A stretch of DNA of 64,000 bases, from NCBI GenBank assembly GCA_037443545.1, contig JBBIOD010000006.1:1-64000 (forward strand). The letters are read 5' to 3'. How positions within the stretch are numbered: the stretch's first letter is position 1; every line of letters starts with the position of its first letter. The position numbers and the translations under genes were made by a program. Positions 43,696 to 51,951 of this stretch are shown here, piece after piece. Source of the DNA: JASEGV01 sp037443545. Lineage in GTDB: Bacteria; Bacteroidota; Ignavibacteria; UBA10030; BY39. The notes beneath the pieces are model-generated. The model worked only from the letters and a program-made list of their open reading frames with translations. It was not told the DNA's origin and did no database searches.

Positions 43696-45342
43696 TTACA
43701 TTTTATCGGGAGCAGTTATTCCTAAAATATCGAAACCGTTTTTCAGAACAATTTTTGTTGCGAGGCAAAGTGCAATTCGGGCTGCGGTTGTCTGCCTGTC
43801 GTCGGTAACAACGCGGTGCTGATGATAAAATTTGTGGAAGAAGCCGGCTGTTTCGTGCAGATACTCGGCAAGGCGGTGAGGGTCGTAATTTGCAGCACAA
43901 GATTCAACAAAATCCGGAAATTGCTCAAGCTGCCTTATCAAATTTATTTCTTCTGGTTGAATTAATAATTCAAATTCAGGTTTTTGCGAAACGTTGACGC
44001 CTTCACTTTCGGCGTAGCGGATTATGCTTGCGATTCGTGCATGTGCATACTGAAGATAATAAACCGGGTTTTCATCCGATTGTGTTTTTGCTAATTTCAA
44101 ATCGAAGTTTAAGTGGCTTTCCATACTTCGCATAATGAAGAAGTATCGCACAACGTCGGCGCCTACCTCGTCAATCAATTCGTCGAGTGTGATGAAGTTA
44201 GCTTTTCGGGTGGACATTTTTACGATTTCGCCGTTCTGAACAATCGTAACGAATTGATGAATTAAAACTTTTATTTTTCGCTCGTCGTATCCGAGAGCTT
44301 TTAAACCCGCCACTACATCGGGATAGGTGGCAACGTGGTCGGCTCCTAACAAATCGATTATCAGCTCGAAGCCGCGTTGAAATTTGTTCTGATGGTATGC
44401 AATATCGGGGAGACGGTAAGTAGGTTCTCCCGTACTTTTAATTATTACCTTGTCGGTTTCGCCACCCAATTGCGAAGCTTTGAACCAAACCGCCCCGTCC
44501 TTATCGTATGCTAAATCTTTTTGCCGAAACTCATTCACAACCCTATCGATACTGCCGTTGTCAAAGAGGGATTTCTCGTTGAAGAAAACCTCGAATTCAA
44601 TTTTCAAACGCTTCAAGGTTTTTTTAATATCATCAAAAATTTCATCCTCAGCCCGTTGTTTAAAAATATTTTTGTCTTGAATTTCTTTTAACGAATCACC
44701 GTATTCGTCCACAAGAATCTGAGCAATATCTTTTATATATTCGCCCTGATAAAAATCTATCGGGAAATCAACATCTTCACCTGTAAGTTCAAGATATCTT
44801 AACCGAACTGATTCGCCAAGGATACGCATCTGTCTGCCGGCGTTGTTAAAGTAGTATTCACGCGTTACATCGTAGCCGTTCCATTCCAATAGATTAGCTA
44901 TCGTATCGCCGAGGACGGCGCCTCTGCCGTGTCCTACAGTAAGGGGACCAGTCGGGTTGGCGCTTACGAATTCGATTTGAGTTTTCTTCCGGTCGCCAAT
45001 ATTCAGTCTCCCAAAATTCGAATTTTCTTTAATGATGGTTCCAAGTCGCTCATAGAAGTAATTGTTAGTAAACATGAAGTTAATAAAACCTGGACCGGCT
45101 ATTTCTACTTTGGCGAAATAATTTGGGTCGAGTTCTAATTTTTCGATGAATTCTCGCGCAAATTGTTGAGGATTTTTTCGGACTTGCTTAGCTGAAATCA
45201 TTGCGATGTTCGTTGTTAAGTCGCCGTGTTCGGCAAGCCGTGGTTTTTCGATAACGAGGCGACTCGAGACGGCGTCGCCGTTAAAATCAGGGATAAAAAA
45301 TTTTACAGCATCGAGTATTTTATTTTTTAGATTTTCTTTCAA
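43696..45342 (-). CDS. argS: Arginyl-tRNA synthetase
   Basis: A class-I synthetase of about 548 residues charging tRNA-Arg. The HIGH-type motif is in NPTGPLTVGHGRGAVLGD; the KMSKS loop reads VKMSTRKANF; the C-terminal anticodon-binding domain ends with ALCLATKIVLKNGFDILGI. The open frame begins at a TTG at 45396, but that lies deep inside rsfS and its extra residues (INHPHRNLKLL...) match nothing. A TTG at 45342 giving LKENLKNKILDAVKFF aligns with the usual ArgS start, so I prefer it, still overlapping rsfS by 23 bases. Both starts are non-ATG, so the choice is uncertain. Confidence 0.9.
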   Translation of the reverse strand: MKENLKNKILDAVKFFIPDFNGDAVSSRLVIEKPRLAEHGDLTTNIAMISAKQVRKNPQQFAREFIEKLELDPNYFAKVEIAGPGFINFMFTNNYFYERLGTIIKENSNFGRLNIGDRKKTQIEFVSANPTGPLTVGHGRGAVLGDTIANLLEWNGYDVTREYYFNNAGRQMRILGESVRLRYLELTGEDVDFPIDFYQGEYIKDIAQILVDEYGDSLKEIQDKNIFKQRAEDEIFDDIKKTLKRLKIEFEVFFNEKSLFDNGSIDRVVNEFRQKDLAYDKDGAVWFKASQLGGETDKVIIKSTGEPTYRLPDIAYHQNKFQRGFELIIDLLGADHVATYPDVVAGLKALGYDERKIKVLIHQFVTIVQNGEIVKMSTRKANFITLDELIDEVGADVVRYFFIMRSMESHLNFDLKLAKTQSDENPVYYLQYAHARIASIIRYAESEGVNVSQKPEFELLIQPEEINLIRQLEQFPDFVESCAANYDPHRLAEYLHETAGFFHKFYHQHRVVTDDRQTTAARIALCLATKIVLKNGFDILGITAPDKM

Positions 45343-45733
45343 CTTTTTTCTTCGTGGTTTTAGTAGTTTTAGGTTTCGGTGCGGGTGGTTTATCAACCAC
45401 GGTTTCTATTTTTGCATCGCCCCAAAGTTTTTCTAAATTATAAAAGTGCCGAGCTTCTTTTAAAAAAATGTGCAACACAACATCGACAAAATCGATAATT
45501 ATCCATTGACGTTGAGTTAGCCCTTCAGTTCTCCAAGCGGGCATGCCGATTTTGTCTGTGCCATCAATAACGGCATCGGCTATCGCTTTAACTTGTGTAT
45601 CGGAATCGGCTGAACATAGAACGAAGTAATCAGTTATATCGGTTATTTTTTTTAAGTCCATGATTATTACGCCATGGGCTTTTTTTGTGAGAGTGAAATT
45701 TGCAATTTTTTTTGCTAAAATTTTTGGTGTCAA
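45320..45733 (-). CDS. rsfS: Ribosomal silencing factor RsfS
   Basis: A 137-residue protein of the Iojap/RsfS family that binds ribosomal protein L14 and blocks subunit joining in poor nutrients. Key stretches are GVIIMDLKKITDITDYFVLCSADSDTQV and RQWIIIDFVDVVLHIF near residue 80-95. The Lys/Pro-rich tail (PPAPKPKTTKTTKKK) is longer than usual and is also the region overlapped by argS. It lies behind a LytR_C-domain gene, a common pairing in other phyla. Confidence 0.92.
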   Translation of the reverse strand: MTPKILAKKIANFTLTKKAHGVIIMDLKKITDITDYFVLCSADSDTQVKAIADAVIDGTDKIGMPAWRTEGLTQRQWIIIDFVDVVLHIFLKEARHFYNLEKLWGDAKIETVVDKPPAPKPKTTKTTKKKVERKSKK

Positions 45734-45745
45734 CTGTTCTCCTTG

Positions 45746-46216
45746 TTACATCATTGGTTTTAATTTGGGATAATCTTTTCCGATTATTACTGTAATTGCT
45801 ATGAAATAATCGGTATTGATTTGTTGAATAATTTTTGCGTCTGATACTCCAATAGCATTAGCGACCTGCGATGCATTTTGAAGGTTGCCTATACGATCGA
45901 TAACCATAGTTTCTTCGATGTCCGAGCTTCTATAGTTTCGTGTATCGACGACATCAATTCCTTTTGTTCTTAGATAATTTGTAAACTTAGCAGCGATTCC
46001 TTTACCTCCACTTCCGTTCAAAATCTCGATTTGTATTATTTGTCGAGTTGTGTCGATTACCGTTGGCTGGTCGTTTCCGGTCGTTGTAATTTGTTGAGAA
46101 AGAAAAGCATAAGTAAGATATGCGACGATTATAAAAAGCAGAAAAATAATTACGTTTAGAGCCCAGGTCAGAAAAAAATTTGACCAAATCTTTTTATAGT
46201 TCGGTTTTAATTTCAA
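45746..46216 (-). CDS. Membrane-anchored LytR C-terminal-domain protein
   Basis: A 156-residue protein: a single membrane helix at about residues 12-38 followed by an extracytoplasmic LytR_C domain (IQIEILNGSGGKGIAAKFTNYLRTKGIDVVDTRNYRSSD, and a late TVIIGKDYPKL). The larger LCP catalytic domain seen in LytR-CpsA-Psr proteins is absent. The domain's function is unknown; in several phyla it lies next to rsfS as here. Spacing to rsfS is 12 bases. Confidence 0.85.
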   Translation of the reverse strand: MKLKPNYKKIWSNFFLTWALNVIIFLLFIIVAYLTYAFLSQQITTTGNDQPTVIDTTRQIIQIEILNGSGGKGIAAKFTNYLRTKGIDVVDTRNYRSSDIEETMVIDRIGNLQNASQVANAIGVSDAKIIQQINTDYFIAITVIIGKDYPKLKPMM

Positions 46217-46229
46217 TTAATTTCTATAA

Positions 46230-46721
46230 TTAATCTTCGAAATTGAATGGCGAAGTGTACCAGTGATGTGGCATATAATAGCCGTAGTAGCTTATCGGAA
46301 GTTGCCGATATTGAAGCTGGATTTGGAAGTTATCTGACGGTCGGAAATTCAGCTCAGCTCTGCTTATCAAAAGCCTGTTGAAATTATCCTGCTTGCTGTA
46401 CTGCCCGAAAGGTGAGCCAATCAAACTGACGTCCAAGCGAGTATCGATCGAGTTTGAGATTTGATAGAACATACTGTTTGTGTATGATGCTAAAGATAAA
46501 CCGGAGCCGCCGCCTGAAATGTACTGCATCGAAAAATTATGATTCATTCGAAAGTTTTCAGCATTAAACCAACTAAGCATTCCCGAAATACTTGGCGCCG
46601 GTCTGTATAACGATTTTACTACGCTCGTTTGATCGGGACGTTGAGCTTTATATTGACTGTTGGCATCGAATGTAAATACAGATACCAATAATATGGCGAT
46701 TATATAAAATGATTTTTTCAT
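46230..46721 (-). CDS. Hypothetical secreted protein
   Basis: A 163-residue protein with a signal peptide ending near DANSQ. The body is beta-rich with many Tyr, Phe and Asn residues, ends FNFED, and has no recognisable domain or T9SS tail. Because it is embedded in a run of closely spaced genes (58 bases after glmU-like and 13 before the LytR_C gene) it is probably real. The repeated RYPAPSISGMLSWFNAENF-like strand pattern suggests a small outer-membrane or periplasmic beta protein. Confidence 0.55.
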   Translation of the reverse strand: MKKSFYIIAILLVSVFTFDANSQYKAQRPDQTSVVKSLYRPAPSISGMLSWFNAENFRMNHNFSMQYISGGGSGLSLASYTNSMFYQISNSIDTRLDVSLIGSPFGQYSKQDNFNRLLISRAELNFRPSDNFQIQLQYRQLPISYYGYYMPHHWYTSPFNFED

Positions 46722-46779
46722 ATCAGTTTCCTTTAAAATTCTAACATAAGTATAAAGAAATTACCAAATAATTTCAACT

Positions 46780-47544
46780 TCATTGAACATTTTTTCTCGA
46801 GATAAATAGTTTTCGTGCATATTCGAGCTGAGTTAAGTCGTTTATTCCTATAATTTCATTGGAATCAGAGGTTTTTAGTGCTGAAACTTTCCAGCCGTTT
46901 TTCCAAAAATTTTCAAAAACATCGGTCAGGTAATATTCGCCCTGCGCATTTATCGGCTTGATGTGTTTTAGAGCATCGAATAGCTTTACCTTATCAAACA
47001 AATAAATCCCGGAATTGATTTCTCGAACCGATAATTCATCGGCTGAAGCATCTTTTTGTTCTACAATTTTGATAACCGAACCATCGCTGCTTCTAATAAT
47101 TCTTCCGTAACCGGTTGGGTTTGAAATTTCAGCGCTAACGATTGTTGCGGATGCACGACTTTCGTTGTGATGTTCCAAAAGTCGAACAAGCGTTTGTTTT
47201 GTTAGCAAGGGTACATCTCCCGATAAAATTATAACGTCGCCCTCGAAATTAGCAAGATAACTTTCGGTCTGCATTATTGCATGACCCGTGCCTAACTGTT
47301 GTAGCTGGTCGACGAACTCGATATTATTTTCAGTAGCCGTAAAATAATTGACAACAGAATTTCGCTGCCAACCGACAATCACTATTATTCGGGACGGTCT
47401 AAGTTTTTTACTGAGATCGACTACATGGGCAATCATAGGTTTACCGGCAACTTCGTACATCACTTTAGCAATATCAGGATTTTTCATACGAGTGCCTTTA
47501 CCTGCAGCCATTATTATTACTGCTAATTCTTTTGTATTACTCAT
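46780..47544 (-). CDS. Nucleotidyltransferase, GlmU N-terminal domain type
   Basis: A 254-residue protein with the nucleotidyltransferase core of GlmU: AAGKGTRMKNPDIAKVMYEV, GTGHAIMQTESYL, ILSGDVPLL and GYGRIIR with EINSGIYLFD. The left-handed beta-helix acetyltransferase half of bifunctional GlmU is missing. It probably makes UDP-N-acetylglucosamine or a related UDP/NDP-sugar from the sugar-1-phosphate; the acetyltransferase step would need a different protein. It overlaps panC by four bases. Confidence 0.85.
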   Translation of the reverse strand: MSNTKELAVIIMAAGKGTRMKNPDIAKVMYEVAGKPMIAHVVDLSKKLRPSRIIVIVGWQRNSVVNYFTATENNIEFVDQLQQLGTGHAIMQTESYLANFEGDVIILSGDVPLLTKQTLVRLLEHHNESRASATIVSAEISNPTGYGRIIRSSDGSVIKIVEQKDASADELSVREINSGIYLFDKVKLFDALKHIKPINAQGEYYLTDVFENFWKNGWKVSALKTSDSNEIIGINDLTQLEYARKLFISRKNVQ

Positions 47545-48389
47545 TTCTTAATCACTAAATTATCAATTAATCGAACTTTACCTATGCGGGCAGCTAAGGA
47601 AACAAAAACCGGTGTTTCGGCGATGGTGTCTAATTCTTCAAGAGTATCGGGATCGTTGAAAGAAATGTAATCGATTATGAAATTCGGTTTCGATGAAATG
47701 ATTTCTATCATTTTGGTTTTAATAATTTCGACTGAATTTTCACCGTTAGTAATTTCTTCCTCAGCAAGTTTTAAAGAATTATAGAGAACTGCCGCATCTT
47801 TTCTTTCGCCATTCGTCAGATAAATATTTCTTGAACTTAACGCAAGTCCATCCGGCTCACGGACAGTTGGCGCGACTATTATCTGAATATCGAAATTCAA
47901 ATCCTTTACCATTTGCTTAATAACTGCCGCCTGCTGTGCGTCTTTCTGCCCGAATAAAGCAACGTGAGGTTTAGTGATGTTAAACAGTTTCGCGACGACG
48001 GTGGTTACACCTTCGAAGTGTGATGGTCTGAATTTGCCTTCAAGTTTATTCGAGATTTTATCGACGGAAACAAAAGTAAGGAAATTATGATTGTACATTG
48101 CTGCTACATCGGGTGCAAATACTACATTGCATCCTGCCGATGTGCACATCGAAATATCCCTATTTAAATCGCGTGGATATTTTTCAAAATCTTCTTCGGG
48201 GGAAAATTGGGCAGGATTGACAAAAATTGTTGTAATTACTACGTCGCTATGTTGTTTGGCGAGACGAATTAAGCTAAGGTGTCCTTCGTGCAAATATCCC
48301 ATCGTAGGAACAACGCCTATTTTATTTCCATTTATACGGATTTTATCAGAATAAATCTGCATTTCTGAGACTGAGGTAATTATTTGCAT
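47541..48389 (-). CDS. panC: Pantothenate synthetase
   Basis: A 282-residue enzyme joining pantoate and beta-alanine with ATP. The HIGH-type motif is PTMGYLHEGHLSLI near residue 30, followed by NPAQFSPEEDFEKYPR, the FGQKDAQQ stretch and the KMSKS-like DGLALSSRN. Length is standard. It overlaps the accD stop by ten bases and the GlmU-like gene by four, so it is deep inside the operon. With coaBC in the other operon, this gives two steps of CoA synthesis in the window. Confidence 0.96.
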   Translation of the reverse strand: MQIITSVSEMQIYSDKIRINGNKIGVVPTMGYLHEGHLSLIRLAKQHSDVVITTIFVNPAQFSPEEDFEKYPRDLNRDISMCTSAGCNVVFAPDVAAMYNHNFLTFVSVDKISNKLEGKFRPSHFEGVTTVVAKLFNITKPHVALFGQKDAQQAAVIKQMVKDLNFDIQIIVAPTVREPDGLALSSRNIYLTNGERKDAAVLYNSLKLAEEEITNGENSVEIIKTKMIEIISSKPNFIIDYISFNDPDTLEELDTIAETPVFVSLAARIGKVRLIDNLVIKK

Positions 48390-49228
48390 TGGTACATCAT
48401 CCGTAAAAGTTTCGTAATGTTATCTTTCAAATCTTTTCGATGGATAACAAGGTCAACAAAACCGTGTTCAAGCTGGAACTCGGAACGTTGAAAGCCGGGT
48501 GGCAGGTCTTTACCGATAGTTTGCCTGATTACACGCGGACCGGCAAAACCGATTAGAGCGCCCGGTTCAGCAATGATAACATCGCCCATCGTTGAGAACG
48601 AAGCGGTTACGCCGCCGGTTGTTGGGTCGGTAATTATTGAAATGAAAGGTAGCCCGGCATCCGAAAATTGAGCGAGGCGTGCGTTTGTTTTTGCAAGCTG
48701 CATTAACGAGAACGCCCCTTCCATCATCCGCGCACCGCCGCTTGCAGAAACAATGATTAACGGGAGTTTTGATTTGCGTGCTTTCTCGGTGATGCGTGCT
48801 ATTTTTTCGCCAACGACTGAACCCATACTACCACCGATGAAGCTAAAGTCCATAACGGCAATACAAATTTCAATTCCTTTCATTTTCCCAACTCCTGTAC
48901 GAACTGCATCGTTCAAACCGGATTTGGCAATCATTTCTTTAATTCTCGATTTATAAGGTTTTGTATCTACAAAACCTAACAAGTCTTTCGACTTCATTTT
49001 TGTATCGCTTTCCTTGAATGTTCCTTCATCGAGGAGTATCGAAAAATATTCTTTACTCCCGATACGAAAATGTAAATTGCATTTAGGGCAGGTAAAAAAC
49101 TGCTGCTCGAGCACAGTGCGGTGAATTATTTCGCTGCAGCTCTCGCATTTCAGCCACAAACCATCGGGGACATCTTTTTTCTTCGTTGCTGAATCTATAC
49201 TCTCTTTTGATCTTTTAAACCAAGCCAT
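48380..49228 (-). CDS. accD: Acetyl-CoA carboxylase carboxyltransferase beta subunit
   Basis: A 282-residue subunit that transfers CO2 to acetyl-CoA. The N-terminal zinc ribbon uses Cys28, Cys31, Cys47 and Cys50. The carboxyltransferase core has SGGARMMEG, TDPTTGGVTASF, and GFAGPRVIRQTIG. The alpha subunit accA is elsewhere. Eleven bases separate it from tsaB, and it overlaps panC. Confidence 0.97.
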   Translation of the reverse strand: MAWFKRSKESIDSATKKKDVPDGLWLKCESCSEIIHRTVLEQQFFTCPKCNLHFRIGSKEYFSILLDEGTFKESDTKMKSKDLLGFVDTKPYKSRIKEMIAKSGLNDAVRTGVGKMKGIEICIAVMDFSFIGGSMGSVVGEKIARITEKARKSKLPLIIVSASGGARMMEGAFSLMQLAKTNARLAQFSDAGLPFISIITDPTTGGVTASFSTMGDVIIAEPGALIGFAGPRVIRQTIGKDLPPGFQRSEFQLEHGFVDLVIHRKDLKDNITKLLRMMYQCK

Positions 49229-49239
49229 AAAATTTTCCT

Positions 49240-49932
49240 TTAATATGTTTTAACCAATGATTGAAAATCTTTGATATATACAGGTTCAAGTTCAGTAATC
49301 GTTTCGGTTACACCTGATTTTAACAATTTTTCGCCTATAAAAGCAACCGACGAGGCGCTGCAAAAGTTAATTCTGTCCGGATAAAATTTCAAATTTTCAG
49401 AACCATTGTTATTCGTCTCAATTAACTGACGAAATTTTCGAACACCATCGCCGACGAAAGCTACTTTTGCGTTTGACAGTTTAGATAGAATCTCTCTGAA
49501 GCGCAGTGCTTGCGGTTCTAGGATTACATTAATTTCGTTATCCCGAATATTATATAGCCCGGTATAAAATTCATCGCGACGAGCATCGATTAGAGCTGCT
49601 ACAATATCATTCTCATCAGAAATCCGATTGGATATTAAGTTGAATACAAGAGCTTCGAGCGTTGAAACTGCAACTAATGGTTTTCCGGTCGAGTATGCCA
49701 AACCTTTTGCCGTACTCACACCGATTCTTAATCCGGTGAACGAACCTGGTCCTATCGAAACTGCAATTGCATCGAAGCTGCCGGCAGTTTTCAATACTTC
49801 GTCTATCACACTTATAATTTTTTCAGAGTGTATGTTCGGTTCAGTAAACGATTTTTCCGAAATTATATTGCCGTTTTCAACAACAGCGGCAGCACACACA
49901 AGAGTTGCTGTTTCAATGCCAAGAACTTTCAT
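49240..49932 (-). CDS. tsaB: tRNA threonylcarbamoyladenosine component TsaB
   Basis: A 230-residue ASKHA-fold protein that supports TsaD in making t6A37 in tRNAs. The N-terminus MKVLGIETATLVCAAAV and the SIGPGSFTGLRIGVSTAKGLAYS stretch are characteristic; no intact ATPase active site is expected in this subunit. It lies six bases behind tsaE, which is a usual partner. Confidence 0.95.
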   Translation of the reverse strand: MKVLGIETATLVCAAAVVENGNIISEKSFTEPNIHSEKIISVIDEVLKTAGSFDAIAVSIGPGSFTGLRIGVSTAKGLAYSTGKPLVAVSTLEALVFNLISNRISDENDIVAALIDARRDEFYTGLYNIRDNEINVILEPQALRFREILSKLSNAKVAFVGDGVRKFRQLIETNNNGSENLKFYPDRINFCSASSVAFIGEKLLKSGVTETITELEPVYIKDFQSLVKTY

Positions 49933-49938
49933 CAGCCA

Positions 49939-50370
49939 TCAGGTGTTAAGTTGTACAATTTTTATTTCACGTACATTTTCAGCATCGCCGAGTGAAAAGT
50001 GTACTTCGAACCTGCTGCCAAGCAAGCCAGTAACACGTTCAGCCCATTCGATGACGCAAATTCCGTTGGCATTAATATAATCATCAAAACCGATATCTAC
50101 AATTTCATCGATCGACATAACTCTGTAAAAATCGAAATGGTAAATTATCAGTGAACCTGTGTTATATTCGTTCACGATCGTGAATGAAGGACTTGCGACG
50201 TGTTCGGTAAATCCAAAACCTTTGCAAATACCTTGAACGAAGCGCGTTTTGCCGCTGCCCAAATCGCCGAAAAGGGCTACGATATCCCCCGCTTTTAATT
50301 TGGTCTTCGCAAATTCCGACCCCAGGTTAATCGTTTCTTGTTCGCTTTGAGTGATGTAGCAGTTCATCAA
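49939..50370 (-). CDS. tsaE: tRNA threonylcarbamoyladenosine ATPase TsaE
   Basis: A 143-residue P-loop ATPase of the t6A machinery. Walker A GDLGSGKT is at residues 35-42, followed by FVQGICKGFG, VASPSFTIVNEY and HFDFYR. Length matches the family. It follows porX by six bases; the porX-tsaE pairing recurs in other Bacteroidota and is a known genomic neighbourhood for PorX. Confidence 0.95.
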   Translation of the reverse strand: MMNCYITQSEQETINLGSEFAKTKLKAGDIVALFGDLGSGKTRFVQGICKGFGFTEHVASPSFTIVNEYNTGSLIIYHFDFYRVMSIDEIVDIGFDDYINANGICVIEWAERVTGLLGSRFEVHFSLGDAENVREIKIVQLNT

Positions 50371-50376
50371 AACAAA

Positions 50377-51939
50377 TCAGAACTTTGGTTCGAGGACAAT
50401 TACCGGTAGAATCATTTCTTCTAATGAAATTCCACCATGCTGAAAACTATCACGATACTGAGCAAGATACTTATGATAATCGGTAGGATAAACAAAATAA
50501 TAATCTTCTTTTGCGACGATATAATTAACCGTAACACCTCGATTTGGGAGCCGGTAATCGTTTGGATTTTTTATGAAGATAGCATGTTTATCATCTACTT
50601 TGAGATTCCTGCCAAATTTGTATCGTAAGTTTGTAGCTGCGTCACGGTCGGCAATTACTTTGGCGCCACGCATACAGCGGATACTCCCGTGGTCGGTTGT
50701 AACTATTACTTTAATATCCTTTTGTGTAGCCAGTGTACGGAAGATACTCAGCAATGAAGAATGAGCAAACCACGATTGCGTGAGCGAACGATAAGCTGAT
50801 TCATCGGGGGCAATTTCTTTTAACAACTGTGAATCGGACCTGCCGTGTGCAAGCATATCCACAAAATTAAATACGATGGATGTGAGTTTATTGTGTGTAA
50901 AGGATAGAATATTTTGTTCAACGTTCTTTCCGAACTCGGTGTCGATTATTTTTATGTATTTGGGTTCCGGTTTGAGATTGATTTTACGCCGTCCCAGTAA
51001 ATTTAAGAGGAACTGCTGTTCGTTTTTATTGCGGCTGTGGTCGTCGTCTTCCCATTGTTCCCAAATTTCGGGAAAACGGCGTTCGATATCGTTGGGGAAC
51101 GCACCGCTGAAAATTGCATTTCGTGAATAGGGTGTAGCTGTAGGGAGGATGGAATAATAAAACTGCTTTTTAATATTATAAAAGTCGCGCAGAATAACTT
51201 CCATACCTAACCATTGGTCTAACCGCATACAGTCTATCACAAAAAAGAAAACCGATTTTCCATCCTGCAATTCGGGGATTAAAAAACGTTCTACAACGTC
51301 AACTGAAAGGGGTGGTCGTTCCGAACTTTCGAGCCAATGCCTGTAATTCTTTTCGATGAATTTCGAGAACTCACCGTTGCAGGAACGGAACTGGTCGTGA
51401 AATGTATCTTTTAAACCCAATTCCGGATGTTGATCGAGGTCGGATGACCATCCAATGAGTTTGTTATAAATTTCGATCCAATCATTTGCGTCGGGGTTCG
51501 ATAGCAATGACACTGATATTTCGTTAAACTCTTTAATATAATCGCGCGAAACGTGTTCGCCAGTAATCTTCTTCCCTTCTAAAAACTTTTTACAAGCTAA
51601 AAGAATCTGACTCGGATTAACTGGTTTAGTCAGGTAGTCGTTAATCTTGCTGCCGATTGCATTTTCCATCAAACCTTCGTCTTCGCTTTTAGTTACCATA
51701 ATAACCGGCAGTTCAGGCTTGATGTTTTTGATTTCAGAAAGAGTTCGCAAACCGCCCATCCCGGACATCATCTCGTCTAAAAAAACCAAGTCGAAAGTTT
51801 TCGTAGAAACCAAATCGACTGCATCTTCGCCGTTAGTAGCAATTTCAACTGCATAACCTTTTTCTTTTAAGAAAAGAATATGCGGACGCAGAAGTTCGAT
51901 TTCGTCATCTACCCAAAGTATTTTACCTTTATTTAACAT
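50377..51939 (-). CDS. porX: PorX-type response regulator with PglZ domain
   Basis: A 520-residue protein: a receiver domain (Asp11-Asp12, phospho-acceptor Asp55 in LVFLDEMM) fused to a long PglZ/alkaline-phosphatase-superfamily domain (VFFFVIDCMRLDQW near residue 230; VIVTTDHGSIRCM near 430). In Porphyromonas and Flavobacterium PorX with PorY controls T9SS expression through sigma factor SigP. Here it sits between sprA and tsaE, 12 bases after sprA. PorY and SigP are not in the window. Assignment is firm. Confidence 0.93.
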   Translation of the reverse strand: MLNKGKILWVDDEIELLRPHILFLKEKGYAVEIATNGEDAVDLVSTKTFDLVFLDEMMSGMGGLRTLSEIKNIKPELPVIMVTKSEDEGLMENAIGSKINDYLTKPVNPSQILLACKKFLEGKKITGEHVSRDYIKEFNEISVSLLSNPDANDWIEIYNKLIGWSSDLDQHPELGLKDTFHDQFRSCNGEFSKFIEKNYRHWLESSERPPLSVDVVERFLIPELQDGKSVFFFVIDCMRLDQWLGMEVILRDFYNIKKQFYYSILPTATPYSRNAIFSGAFPNDIERRFPEIWEQWEDDDHSRNKNEQQFLLNLLGRRKINLKPEPKYIKIIDTEFGKNVEQNILSFTHNKLTSIVFNFVDMLAHGRSDSQLLKEIAPDESAYRSLTQSWFAHSSLLSIFRTLATQKDIKVIVTTDHGSIRCMRGAKVIADRDAATNLRYKFGRNLKVDDKHAIFIKNPNDYRLPNRGVTVNYIVAKEDYYFVYPTDYHKYLAQYRDSFQHGGISLEEMILPVIVLEPKF

Positions 51940-51951
51940 TATTATCTTTCT

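Noticed and set aside
45343..45396. N-terminal extension of argS from the first TTG
   Set aside because: It lies in the rsfS tail and adds residues that no ArgS protein has; a later TTG fits the family start better.
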